A DNA stretch of 64,000 bases from Yinghuangia sp051388915 (GCF_051388915.1 NZ_JBPKBH010000025.1:86595-150594), one strand, 5' to 3'. Positions 32,718-41,043 are shown, numbered from the stretch's first letter. Notes: generated from the letters alone by a model not told the origin. Program-made: numbers and translations.

Positions 32718-32746
32718 TTGACCTGACAGGAACACAATTCTACTTT
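32718..32746 (+). promoter_or_regulatory. Consensus-like promoter for the HIBADH-CMD fusion gene
   Basis: TTGACC (32718-32723), a 17-base spacer and TACTTT (32741-32746) form a near-consensus housekeeping promoter. Transcription would start near 32753, leaving a leader of about 97 bases before ATG 32850. Confidence 0.65.
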
Positions 32747-32849
32747 GAAGGGGCAACCGGGCTCCGCGTCATCGGCGCGAGAACCGGCACACCGTCGTCG
32801 GCAGCGTCCCGGTCCCCGATGTCCACCACGTGCTCCCGAGGAGATCGCC

Positions 32850-34076
32850 ATGAAGATCGCTGTTGTCGGCCTGGGACAGATCGGTGGCGGTGTTGCCGGT
32901 GCCCTGGCCTCCGCGGGACATCACGTGACGGTGTACGACGTGCGTCCCGAGGCCGCCGAGCCGTTCACCGCGAAGGGGGCCGTGATCGCGTCCGGCCTCG
33001 CGGACGCCGCCCGGGGGCAGGAGGTCGTGGTCGTCGCGGTCGTCGACGACGCGCAACTGCGGGCCGTGGCCGCCGAGGCGCTCCCCGCGATGCCCCCCGG
33101 TGCCGCCATGCTGGTTCTCAGCACGGTGTCCGTCGCCACCCTGGACGCCGTGACCGCGGAGGCGGGTCCCGTGAAGGTGGACGTCGTCGACTGCGGCGTC
33201 ACCGGCGGCCCCAAGGCCGCCGCGCGAGGCCGGCTGGTCTCCATGCTCGGCGGCGACGAAGCGACGGTCGCCCGCATCATGCCCGTCGTGAACGCCTTCA
33301 GTTCCAAGGCAGTTCGCCTGGGGGAACGCGGGGCCGGCCTGCGCGCCAAGATCGTCCGCAACATGATGCAGTACAACATGTGGGCGGTCGCCCACGAAGC
33401 ACAGATGCTTGCCGAAGCTGCGGATCTCGACCTCGTTGCCCTGCGTGAGGTGATCGACGCTGGTGACGTCCACACCGGAGGCCCGCTCGGCCTGTTCGGC
33501 ACGCGTGCGGACGGCGGCAACATGAGGGCCCGCCAAGTCGGTGCGGCGCTCGCGCACAAGGACATGCGTGCGGCCGTCGAACTCGCGGAGCGCCTGGGGG
33601 CCGACGTACCGCTCACCCGGGCGATCGAGCCGGGCTACGACGACGTGCTCGGTGCCGCACCGGTCGCGGCGGACGGCACCGGGGAGACCGTCGGGGAAGA
33701 CGCCCGCACGGCGGGCCTGCGGGTCATGGCCGAGCTGTACAACCTGCCGAGCTACGCGGACGCCCCCCGGACGCCGTACCTCGACCTGACCGTCGAGCAC
33801 CTCTTCGGGACCATCTGGACGCGCCCCGGACTGGACATGCGGCAACGCCGGTTGCTGGTCATCGGCGCACTCGTCGCCCTCGGCCGCGACGACCTGGTGG
33901 AGACACAGTTCTCGTCGGCCCTCGACCGCGGCGAGCTGACGATCGAGCAGCTCCGCGAGATCGTCATCCATCTCGCCCACTACGTCGGATGGCCGCAGAC
34001 GACCGTCATCGGCCCCATGGTCGAAAGGCTCGCGCACAGGCGGGGCGGGAACAAGCCGACTACCGCCGACGCGTGA
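32850..34076 (+). CDS. 3-hydroxyisobutyrate dehydrogenase-like protein fused to a CMD/AhpD-like domain
   Basis: A 408-residue two-part protein. Residues 1-160 are a Rossmann domain (VVGLGQIGGGVAGALASAGHHVTVYDV, then a D-C-G-V-T-G-G-P segment). About 165-290 is the helical beta-hydroxyacid dehydrogenase domain with the catalytic Lys167 in LRAKIVRNMMQ. From about 310 (LTVEHLFGTIWTRPGLDMRQRRLLVIGALVALGR...SALDRGELTIEQLREIVIHLAHYVGWP) it continues as a carboxymuconolactone decarboxylase-like domain. The CxxC of AhpD is absent. HIBADH relatives oxidise 3-hydroxy acids with NAD(P). CMD domains decarboxylate or isomerise lactones, or act as peroxidases. The fusion suggests two consecutive steps, such as oxidation followed by decarboxylation. 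ATG 32850 follows GGAG. Confidence 0.85.
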   Translation: MKIAVVGLGQIGGGVAGALASAGHHVTVYDVRPEAAEPFTAKGAVIASGLADAARGQEVVVVAVVDDAQLRAVAAEALPAMPPGAAMLVLSTVSVATLDAVTAEAGPVKVDVVDCGVTGGPKAAARGRLVSMLGGDEATVARIMPVVNAFSSKAVRLGERGAGLRAKIVRNMMQYNMWAVAHEAQMLAEAADLDLVALREVIDAGDVHTGGPLGLFGTRADGGNMRARQVGAALAHKDMRAAVELAERLGADVPLTRAIEPGYDDVLGAAPVAADGTGETVGEDARTAGLRVMAELYNLPSYADAPRTPYLDLTVEHLFGTIWTRPGLDMRQRRLLVIGALVALGRDDLVETQFSSALDRGELTIEQLREIVIHLAHYVGWPQTTVIGPMVERLAHRRGGNKPTTADA

Positions 34077-34099
34077 CCTCCCGACGTCGGCCGCCGGTG

Positions 34100-34300
34100 G
34101 AGGCCAGCCCGGCATCGTGGTTCCGCCGTTGGCGCGGAGGGTTTGGCCGGTGACGAAGGCGGCCGCGTCGGAGGCGAGGTAGCAGATCGTCCAGGCGACG
34201 TCGTCCGGCTGACCGATGCGGCGGAGGGCGGTGGCGCGGCCTATGCGCTTGCCGCACCGATGACGACGGCCGTGCCGCCGGCGAGGTCGAATGGGTTCAC
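34100..34300 (-). pseudogene. Short-chain dehydrogenase remnant (internal deletion and frameshift)
   Basis: From GTG 34300 the frame reads NPFDLAGGTAVVIGAAS and then meets a stop. Restoring one G would give the SDR motif GAASGIGRATA. Immediately after it comes ALRRIGQPDDVAWTICYLASDAAAFVTGQTLRANGG, which is the C-terminal end of an SDR. About 180 residues, including the catalytic Tyr-Lys, are missing, probably by recombination between similar ATALR stretches. The 3' stop is also lost. The gene cannot make an active SDR. Confidence 0.75.
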
Positions 34301-34480
34301 GGCTGCTGCTCCGTGGTGTCGGCGGCGCGTGCGGCGCGGGAGGCGTCGCCGGCGGCGCGGTAGATCCCGCGTCCCACAAAGGCCGCTTCGGCGTCGAAGC
34401 GGCGGGTAAACGCGGCGGCTGCCACATGGTGGGCGCGGGCTGTCCAGGTCGCCGAGGACGGCGAGTTCGGCGAGTTCGGC
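34297..34480 (-). pseudogene. C-terminal fragment of an unidentified gene upstream of the SDR remnant
   Basis: The reading frame ...FTRRFDAEAAFVGRGIYRAAGDASRAARAADTTEQQP ends in a TGA that overlaps the SDR GTG (GTGA). This is the coupling typical of real operon neighbours, so it was once a functional gene. No credible start or recognised domain lies upstream, and the opposite strand is occupied by another small broken gene from 34499. The product is unknown. Confidence 0.45.
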
Positions 34481-34498
34481 GAGGGTGGCAGGCACCGC

Positions 34499-34755
34499 AT
34501 GAGCGTCATCGACACGCACCGCGCCGAACTCCTCGACGCACTCGACACACACGAACGGCCCGACCCGCGCGCCACCTGTCCGCCGACATCCTCCGCCTCC
34601 GCTTCGGCTGGGCCGCCGCCACCATCACCACGACCCTCGGCGACCTCGACGCCGAAGCCGACCCCGCACGCACCCTCGCCGCCCTGACCGACTACACGAC
34701 CGGCGCAATCCAGTCCCCCGCCCCCAGCACCGAGCCGCCGCGAAGCGGCAACTAG
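34499..34755 (+). pseudogene. Small frameshifted gene of unknown function
   Basis: ATG 34499 opens MSVIDTHRAELLDALDTHERPDPRA. Near 34575 the sensible frame shifts and continues HLSADILRLRFGWAAATITTTLGDLDAEADPARTLAALTDYTTGAIQ to a TAG at 34755. Codon usage on both sides of the shift is strongly actinomycete-like (GC-rich third positions). Either a one-base deletion has broken an 85-residue helical protein or this is a sequencing error. I do not recognise a family. Confidence 0.5.
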
Positions 34756-35151
34756 CCCCGAACAACAACAACTTCGACCTCCGTGGCCGCCGACCGCAGT
34801 TCAGACGCCACCACATACCCGGGCGACCGAAAGGCCGCCCCTCCGGTCGTACATGGGCCGGAATGCCACGTGCGGAGCCGCGTCGAGGTGTTGCCCCGCA
34901 TGCCCGATCACACCGAACACGCCGATCCGCCCCGGCACTAACCGGTTGATTCTCATCGAGCCCGGCGCGCGGCCGGTTGTCGTGCGGCGGCAGGCACCGG
35001 CGGGTGAGCGGACGCGGTCGATGCCGACGGGCTCGCCGCACGCGGTGCCCGCCGGACTCGCCGACAGGGAGTGGGCGGCGCGCGGGTCGCGGCCACGCGC
35101 CGCACGCCATTTGGCTTGACCATTCACTCAATTGAATATTTGATTGGGTCC
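34756..35151. promoter_or_regulatory. Upstream region and operator of the TetR-glycosyltransferase operon
   Basis: Most of this 396-bp stretch holds no supported gene. At its end, TTGAC (35116-35120) and the AT-rich inverted repeat CAAT-N10-ATTG (35129-35146) lie 5-35 bp before the TetR ATG. The arrangement suits an autoregulatory operator overlapping the promoter. Confidence 0.6.
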
Positions 35152-35754
35152 ATGGAAAGTGAGGGCAAGCGGGCGTACCGCATGGGGGCCAGGGCCGCGG
35201 CCTTGGAGGCGACTCGGGCGCGGGTGGTCCAGGCGGCGGCCGAGGTTCTGGCGTCGCGGTGGCACGACGAGGTGACGTTGCAACACATCGCGGATGCGGC
35301 GGGTGTGTCGGTGCAGACGATCGTCAACCACTTCGGCGGCAAGGACGGCCTGTTCGACGCCGTCGCCGACGCGGTGGCGGCGCAGACCGAGATCAATCGG
35401 CAGGCGCCGGTCGGGGACGTACCAGCCATCGTCGCCGCGCTGTTCGCCGACTACGAGCGGCAGGGGGACGCCAACGTCCTCTGGATCGCGCAGATGGACC
35501 GCGTCCCGGCTGCCGGTCGGGCCGCCGCGCACGCGCGCGGTCTGCACCGGGCCTGGCTGGAACGGGTGTTCGCGGACCGCCTCCCGGCCGAGGGCCCCGC
35601 TCGCGAGCACGCGCTGAACCTGCACTACGCCGCGACCGACATCTACCTGTGGAAGCTCTGGCGCCGGGACCTCGGGATGTCCCGGGAGGACGCCGAGCAG
35701 GCCATGCGCGACCTGGTGACCGCGATCGACCCCCGGAGGGACCGCCGTGCCTGA
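35152..35754 (+). CDS. TetR-family regulator
   Basis: A 200-residue regulator. The helix-turn-helix occupies about residues 19-62 (RARVVQAAAEVLASRWHDEVTLQHIADAAGVSVQTIVNHFGGKDGLFDAVADAV), and a helical ligand-binding domain of normal length follows. ATG 35152 is used; the region before it is the operator/promoter, and there is no strong ribosome site, so the transcript may have a very short leader. Its stop overlaps the GTG of the glycosyltransferase, so regulator and enzyme are made together. The pair probably senses and modifies the same small hydrophobic molecule. Confidence 0.9.
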   Translation: MESEGKRAYRMGARAAALEATRARVVQAAAEVLASRWHDEVTLQHIADAAGVSVQTIVNHFGGKDGLFDAVADAVAAQTEINRQAPVGDVPAIVAALFADYERQGDANVLWIAQMDRVPAAGRAAAHARGLHRAWLERVFADRLPAEGPAREHALNLHYAATDIYLWKLWRRDLGMSREDAEQAMRDLVTAIDPRRDRRA

Positions 35755-37036
35755 GAACAACTTCCTTTTCGCCACCTGGGCCGGCGGTGGGGCCGTGCCG
35801 CCCGTACTGTCCGTCGCCCGCGCGCTGCACGAACGCGGCCACGGTGTGAGGGTGTTGGCCGACGTCTCGCTGCACGGCGAGATCACCGCGGCGGGCCTGG
35901 AGCCGGTCGCCTGGTCCACCGCCCCGCAGGGCGATCCCAGCGACCCGGCCAAGGACGTCATCCGCGACTTCGAGGCCCGCACGCCGCTCGGGGCGCTGGC
36001 CCGGCTGCGGGACAACATCGTCTGCGGCCCGGCCGCCGACTACGCCCGGGACACCCTGGCGGAGTTGCGCGCACACCCCGCGGACGTCGTGGTCTGCGAG
36101 CACATGCTGCTCGGCGCGGCCACGGCGGGCGAGGCGGCAGGCGTACCGGTGGCCTCGCTGGCCACCACCGTCTACCCGTTGCCGACCCCCGGTGCCCCGC
36201 CGCCCGGGCCGGGCTTCGCCCCGGCCGAGGGCACGGCGGGCCGGCTGCGCGACCGGCTCGTGACCGCGATGTCCGGTAGGCCGTGGGCGAAGGGGCTGCC
36301 CGCTCTCAACGCGGCACGCACCCAGAACGGGTTGGCGCCGCTGGGCACGGTCGTCGAGGCGTTCGAACGGGTGGACCGGGTGCTCGTGCTCTCCCCACGC
36401 GCCTTCGACCACGAAGGACGGCGGTTCCCCGACCACATCCGGCACACCGGGCCTCGCCTCGAAGACCCGTCCTGGGCAAAGGAGTTCGATCTGCCCGAGG
36501 GTGACGGCCCGCTGGTGCTGGTCGGCATGAGCTCCTCCTTCATGAAGCAGCGGGACCTGCTCCAGCGCATCGCCGACGCACTGGGCGCCCTGCCCGTCCG
36601 CGCGCTGCTGACCACGGGTCCGGCGGTGGACCCGGCGTCCCTCCGCGCGCCCGCGAACGTCCGCGTCGTCGCGTCCGCGCCGCACAGCGCCGTACTCCGG
36701 CACGCGGCGGTGACGATCACGCACGCCGGCCACGGAACGACCGTGAAATCCCTGGCGGCCGGCGTCCCCATGGTCTGCATTCCGCTCGGCCGCGACCAGA
36801 TGGAGGTGGCGGCGCACGTCCGCTTCGCGGGCGCGGGCGTCACCGTGGGCAAGGGCAGCACGGCCGCGAGGATCGCCCGAGCCGTCCGGCGGGTCCTGGA
36901 CGACCCGTCCTACCGCGACGCGGCACGGCGCATGGCCGTCGCCATCGCCGCCGAGACCGCCACCGACCGAGCCGTCACCGAACTCGAATCCCTCGCGACC
37001 GCCCGCCCTGCCCACCACCCCGCGCCGTCCAAATGA
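35747..37036 (+). CDS. GT-B glycosyltransferase (macrolide/UGT family)
   Basis: A 429-residue family-1 glycosyltransferase. The N-terminal acceptor domain begins NFLFATWAGGGAVPPVLSVARALHERGHGVRVLAD. The C-terminal donor domain has VLVGMSSSFMKQ and the nucleotide-sugar signature THAGHGTTVKSLAAGVPMVCIPLGRDQMEVAAHV (about residues 322-355). Here THAGHGT replaces the usual THGGHGT. No signal peptide. GTG 35747 overlaps the TetR stop and follows GGAGG by 7 bases. Enzymes of this type glycosylate macrolides, flavonoids or sterols, often as self-protection. The acceptor cannot be told. Confidence 0.9.
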   Translation: MPENNFLFATWAGGGAVPPVLSVARALHERGHGVRVLADVSLHGEITAAGLEPVAWSTAPQGDPSDPAKDVIRDFEARTPLGALARLRDNIVCGPAADYARDTLAELRAHPADVVVCEHMLLGAATAGEAAGVPVASLATTVYPLPTPGAPPPGPGFAPAEGTAGRLRDRLVTAMSGRPWAKGLPALNAARTQNGLAPLGTVVEAFERVDRVLVLSPRAFDHEGRRFPDHIRHTGPRLEDPSWAKEFDLPEGDGPLVLVGMSSSFMKQRDLLQRIADALGALPVRALLTTGPAVDPASLRAPANVRVVASAPHSAVLRHAAVTITHAGHGTTVKSLAAGVPMVCIPLGRDQMEVAAHVRFAGAGVTVGKGSTAARIARAVRRVLDDPSYRDAARRMAVAIAAETATDRAVTELESLATARPAHHPAPSK

Positions 37037-37108
37037 CGCCCCCGGCCCGGCCCTGCGGGAGCCGCCGCGGTCGCCGCCGAACCCGGGCCAACCGGTTAGA
37101 TCCGCGCG

Positions 37109-38641
37109 TCAGAAGATCCCGGCGCCGGGAGTCATGATGCCGGCGGGGTCGAACTGCCGCTTCCAGGCGGCGAATTGGGGGTGGGTCGCACCGTAGTGGG
37201 CGCACCAGTCGGACTTGGTGAAGGGGATGGCGTCTTCGACGTAGCGGGTGCCGCCCAGGGCGTGGGCGCGCTTCCACCAGGTGTGGTTGCGTTCCAGGAT
37301 GCGGGTGGCGTAGTCCGAACCGGGGTCGGGTGTGGCGGAGTTGGTGAGGATGCCGCACAGCCAGCTCCAGCGTCCGCCCTCGGGGGACGGCGCGCGGAAG
37401 AGCGGGAAGTCGTCGGTGTACGCGGACGTCAGCGTGGGGCTGACGACGACGAACGTCGTCGGGCTGACGTCCTCGTCCGTCAACCCGGGGAAGATCGACT
37501 CGGACCATTCCAGCATCCGGTTGTCGGGGATCAGCGCGTTGAACCACGGCTTGACCAGGCCGTCCCAGTTTCCGGCGGCCTTCCATGCGTTGACCTGGCT
37601 GTCCACGAGGTAGACGTAGTCGAGGTAGCCCATGTCCACGTACTGGGCCTGCTGCGCGGTCGGCGAGCACCCGCGGGTCAGAACCGCCGTGGACGGGACG
37701 GCGGCCGGGTCGTCGTGGAAGACCGCGCCGAGGAGGTTCAACGGCAACGCACCGGTGACGCCGGGGTTGTTCGCGCTGGTGACCGAGGAGAACCCGTCCG
37801 GTTGCCCGCTGCGTTCGGCGAGGGTGCGCAGGTCGTGCACGCAACTCGCCACGTCCGGGTACGGGGCCGAGCGGTACACGCGGGCGTACCGGGGAGCCGG
37901 GACCAGGTCGATCGTGACCCGTGTGATGACGCCGCACTGCCCCTGTCCGGCCAGCATCGCCTTGAACAGGCCGCTGTTGCGGGTACGGGAGCACACCACC
38001 AGGTCGCCGGCACCGGTGACCACCTGCATCTTCTTCACCATCGCGGCCTGCGGCACGGCCAGGTTGGTGGTGGCCACGCCCAGGCCGCCGATCGAGAGGG
38101 TGCCCGCGACGCCGAGCTGCGTGTAGCCGGTGATGGACGCGGGCGTCAGGCCCTGCCGGAACGCGGCGCCGATCAGGTCGTACCACTGCACGCCCGCGTC
38201 CACGTCCGCACCCGCCGACGAGATCGAGTGGATGGTGTCGAGCGACTTGGCGTTCACGACAAGTCCGCCGCTGACGAGGGTCTGGCCGAACACGCTGTTG
38301 CGGCCGGTGTTCGTCGCCACCGGGATTCGGCGCGCCGCGCAGTAGCGCACCATGACCCGGACGTCTTCCGCCGACGCGGGGAAGAGCACCGCATGCGGGA
38401 CGCGTGCGGTCATGTGGCCGGCGTCCGTCGAGTTCGCAACGCGGGTGCTGTCGTCCATGACCAGCGCCCCGTCCAGGCGCGGGACCCGGCTGAACGGCAT
38501 GTCGGCCGCCTCGGCCGTCGTCACCCAGCGCCCCACCGTCGCGTTGTAGCCGACCACGCCCACTCCGGCGGCCGCGGCGGCGAAGAACCCGCGCCGGGAG
38601 ACGCCCCGCCGAGAGACCCCGCGACCCGTCGAATTACCCAT
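37109..38641 (-). CDS. Tat-exported FAD-linked oxidase (PCMH/cytokinin-dehydrogenase-like)
   Basis: A 510-residue flavoprotein with a twin-arginine signal: SRRGVSRRGFFAAAAAGVGVVGY (about residues 10-32), cleaved after an AEAA-like site, so it acts outside the membrane. The FAD_binding_4 (PCMH) domain follows (VPHAVLFPASAEDVRVMVRYCAARRIPVATNTG). Cytokinin dehydrogenases have GRGHSxxGQ with a His that binds FAD covalently; here the motif is GRNSVFGQ, so His is replaced by Asn and flavin is probably not linked at that residue. The C-terminus ends FDPAGIMTPGAGIF, usual for the family. ATG 38641 follows GGAG by 5 bases. The substrate is unknown; amine, alcohol or lactone oxidation are all possible. 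Confidence 0.88.
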   Translation of the reverse strand: MGNSTGRGVSRRGVSRRGFFAAAAAGVGVVGYNATVGRWVTTAEAADMPFSRVPRLDGALVMDDSTRVANSTDAGHMTARVPHAVLFPASAEDVRVMVRYCAARRIPVATNTGRNSVFGQTLVSGGLVVNAKSLDTIHSISSAGADVDAGVQWYDLIGAAFRQGLTPASITGYTQLGVAGTLSIGGLGVATTNLAVPQAAMVKKMQVVTGAGDLVVCSRTRNSGLFKAMLAGQGQCGVITRVTIDLVPAPRYARVYRSAPYPDVASCVHDLRTLAERSGQPDGFSSVTSANNPGVTGALPLNLLGAVFHDDPAAVPSTAVLTRGCSPTAQQAQYVDMGYLDYVYLVDSQVNAWKAAGNWDGLVKPWFNALIPDNRMLEWSESIFPGLTDEDVSPTTFVVVSPTLTSAYTDDFPLFRAPSPEGGRWSWLCGILTNSATPDPGSDYATRILERNHTWWKRAHALGGTRYVEDAIPFTKSDWCAHYGATHPQFAAWKRQFDPAGIMTPGAGIF

Positions 38642-39012
38642 GTCATCTCCGCTGCCCGTGCCGCGCCTCACCGCGCGACTCCCGTCCGACCCACCAGGAC
38701 CGTGGCCACTGTCGGCCTCACGGCGATCTTTGGGTCTGTCCGCCGCGGAAACCCTTGAATCGCGAAGGGATATTCGCCGATGCGCGAACAGCCCGTACAG
38801 TGCACGCACGGGCGGCCAAAGGTGTCGCCGCATCCCGAAGTCGGATGAATCACCCGGGAGTTGTCGGCATCCTCCGCGGTCCCCGGTCGGCTGTTCCCGA
38901 GGTGTGGGCGGTGCGGAACGGCTCGTCCTCGCCGGGCACGGGCCCGGTCGGCAGTTCCCGGCAAGCGGCCGCCGCGCTCGGCGGGCATGTGCGTGGCGGC
39001 CGGCCCGGGGAC
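38642..39012. other. Intergenic region, no gene supported
   Basis: 371 bp between the FAD oxidase start and the dioxygenase stop. A less GC-rich patch (about 38755-38810, TTGAATCGCGAAGGGATATTCGCC) may hold the oxidase promoter on the minus strand. No hairpin or coding signal was seen. Confidence 0.45.
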
Positions 39013-39930
39013 TCAGTCGGTGGACAGGGTGTGGGAGCGGAAGCCGTGGGGACCGGTGGGTGTGTCGCCTTCGAGGGTGATGCGCTGCATGGAGCGGTGC
39101 ATGCCGGGCGGGACGTCCTTCGGTACGCGGTGGACGGTGGCGCGGTTGTCCCAGAACGCGATGCTGTTGGGCTCCCAGCGGAAGCGGACGAAGAATTCCG
39201 GGGAGGCAAGGTGCTCGTACAGCAGCGCCAGCAGGTGACGGCCTTCCTGCCGGGTCAGTTCGACGATGTGGCTGGTGTATTGCGGGTTGACGAACAGCAC
39301 TTTCTCGCCGGTCTCCGGATGGACGCGCACGAGGGGGTGGACGGTGCGGATGCCGGTGCCGTGGAAGGCGCGCATGTAGGAGCTGGGGCCGTTGCCTCGG
39401 GCGATCGGCAGGGTGTTCTCGTGGACGGCGGTGAGGTGGTCGATCATGTCGCGGACCGGTGCCGAGAGGCGTTCGTACGCGAGCGCGAGGTTGCCGAACT
39501 GGGTGTCCCCGCCGTACGGGGGGACGACGACGGCGCGCAGGATCGACCCCATCGGCGGATCTGCCAGGTAGGAGACGTCGGTGTGCCAGCGCGTCTCGAT
39601 CTGGACCTCGTCGTCGCCGGGGGCGCTGCGGGCGACCGCGTCGGTGGTGGACTTCATGTTGTCGATCCGCAGGATCTCCGGGTGGTCCGGGAACGCCGAG
39701 GGCAGCGTCGGGTGGCCCGGGCTGACCTCGCCGAAGAGCCGACCGAAGGCGATGTGCCGGGCCTGGCTGATGTCCTGGTCGCGGAAGAAGACCACCTTCC
39801 ACTCCAGCAGCGCGGCGCGGATCCGGGCGACGACGTCCGGAGCGAGAGGTCGGGTCAGGTCGACGCCGTGGATCTCGGCACCGATGTAGCCGGACATCGG
39901 GCGTATTTCGAGGTCGGTGATGGCAGTCAT
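39013..39930 (-). CDS. TauD/TfdA-family 2-oxoglutarate Fe(II) dioxygenase
   Basis: A 305-residue dioxygenase, closer to classical TauD/TfdA in length than the one at 20323. It has GAEIHGVDLTRPL near the N-terminus, the iron HxD in RWHTDVSYL (about residue 116), the distal His in WDNRATVHRV (about residue 267) and the 2-oxoglutarate Arg in MQRITLEGD (about residue 285). ATG 39930 follows AGGA by 8 bases and is preferred over a GTG two codons upstream. The TetR gene 73 bp upstream reads in the same direction and probably controls it. TauD relatives release sulfite or phenols from sulfonates, sulfates or aryloxy acids; the substrate here is unknown. Confidence 0.92.
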   Translation of the reverse strand: MTAITDLEIRPMSGYIGAEIHGVDLTRPLAPDVVARIRAALLEWKVVFFRDQDISQARHIAFGRLFGEVSPGHPTLPSAFPDHPEILRIDNMKSTTDAVARSAPGDDEVQIETRWHTDVSYLADPPMGSILRAVVVPPYGGDTQFGNLALAYERLSAPVRDMIDHLTAVHENTLPIARGNGPSSYMRAFHGTGIRTVHPLVRVHPETGEKVLFVNPQYTSHIVELTRQEGRHLLALLYEHLASPEFFVRFRWEPNSIAFWDNRATVHRVPKDVPPGMHRSMQRITLEGDTPTGPHGFRSHTLSTD

Positions 39931-40003
39931 GGGCACAGTCCTTGTCGGAGCGGATCAGGTTCCGCGCACATCCGGGGCCGGGTGTGCGCTCGGGAGCAGG
40001 CGC

Positions 40004-40693
40004 TCAGGCCCGTGGGCCGGAAAGTCCGGAGGCGAGGGCGAGGGTGGATGCGCGGGCGGGCGCGGTCAGTACCGCGACCGCGGCGTCGACGAGACCGGCG
40101 ACGAACACGGGGGTCGGGGTCAGTTCGTCGTGGGGGCCGGCCTCGATGCGGTGCTCGCGGTCGGCCAGCGCGTGGGTGCAGGAACTGGCGAACAACGCCC
40201 AGCGGTCCGCGCGCAGTGCCTGCGGCAGGTGGTCCAGCGCCTCCTCCACGCGGGCACGGATGCGGCGCACCCCGGAGACCAGGTGCTCCTCCTCCGCGGA
40301 CCCGGACGGGCGCGCGGGTAGCGCCGGGTCCCCGGTGTACGCGGCGCGCACGCAGAACCGCAGGTACCAGCTCGGGCGGCCGACGTCGCCGAGCATCTCG
40401 GCGAGCGGCACGACGAACGCCTCGGCCAGCGCGTACGGGTCGCCGCCGCGGCCCTGCGCCTCGAACGCCTCCAGCATCGCCACCCGCCGCGCGTTCACCG
40501 GCGCCATGCGGTGTTCGAACACCGCGTCGACCAGCGCCCGCTTCGCACCGAAGTGGTACTGGACGGTGTGCGTGTTGCGCTGCCCCGCCGCCAACGCGAT
40601 CTCACGCAGCGACACCGCCTCGGCGCCGCGCTCGGCGAACAGGCACTCGGCGGCCTCGATCAGACGCCGTCTTGTCACGGGACCACTGGCCAT
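40004..40693 (-). CDS. TetR-family regulator
   Basis: A 229-residue regulator. The N-terminal helix-turn-helix has TRRRLIEAAECLFAERGAEAVSLREIALAAGQRNTHTVQYHFGAKRALVDAVFEHR. An 'N..TVQYHFG' recognition helix of this type is common among regulators of lipid or aromatic catabolism. The ligand domain is unremarkable. ATG 40693 has no clear ribosome site, so a short leader is possible. A near-perfect palindrome at 40705-40722 lies immediately upstream and is probably its own operator. It is followed in the same direction by the TauD-like dioxygenase. Confidence 0.9.
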   Translation of the reverse strand: MASGPVTRRRLIEAAECLFAERGAEAVSLREIALAAGQRNTHTVQYHFGAKRALVDAVFEHRMAPVNARRVAMLEAFEAQGRGGDPYALAEAFVVPLAEMLGDVGRPSWYLRFCVRAAYTGDPALPARPSGSAEEEHLVSGVRRIRARVEEALDHLPQALRADRWALFASSCTHALADREHRIEAGPHDELTPTPVFVAGLVDAAVAVLTAPARASTLALASGLSGPRA

Positions 40694-40704
40694 GTCCGGA
40701 AAAT

Positions 40705-40722
40705 TAAGCCACGTGGTCTAAA
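40705..40722. promoter_or_regulatory. Palindromic operator of the TetR-dioxygenase operon
   Basis: TTAAGCCACGTGGTCTAA, with an 8-bp perfect CCACGTGG core and matching TTA/TAA ends, 12 bp before the TetR start and overlapping AT-rich promoter sequence. Size and symmetry fit a TetR-dimer site. Confidence 0.6.
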
Positions 40723-40777
40723 AATTCAAGACGCGGTGCGTTCCCCCGTTCCCGCGCGGCGGCGCGACGGACTCTTC

Positions 40778-40792
40778 GCGTATCTCATACGC
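40778..40792. promoter_or_regulatory. GCGTA-N5-TACGC palindromic site
   Basis: GCGTATCTCATACGC is a perfect inverted repeat in the 350-bp region between the TetR gene and the second solute-binding protein, 252 bp before the latter. The same GCGTA-N5-TACGC architecture occurs at 55497, with near matches at 50501 and 56313. The rest of this intergenic region shows no gene. Confidence 0.55.
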
Positions 40793-41043
40793 CAATGACG
40801 GCACCAGAGGCCGCCCGGCTGGTAACAGATTCGCCACGGGGGTGTCTTCTGTGGACAGAGCGTCTACTGTATGCACACTTCATCTCGCCAGGTGGCGCGT
40901 ACCCACGGGGCTTCCCCGGGTACGAACCCGCCTGCGCCCTTCTCAGGTTCAAAGGTCCCGACGCACCACGCGGGATCGCACTTCGTACGACCGGAACGGC
41001 CGCGGCCAGGCCGCGATGCACGTGCAACGAGGAGGCAGGAACC

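Noticed and set aside
34801..35127. 108-codon minus-strand frame before the TetR gene
   Set aside because: Composition typical of non-coding high-GC DNA, no ribosome site, no motif.
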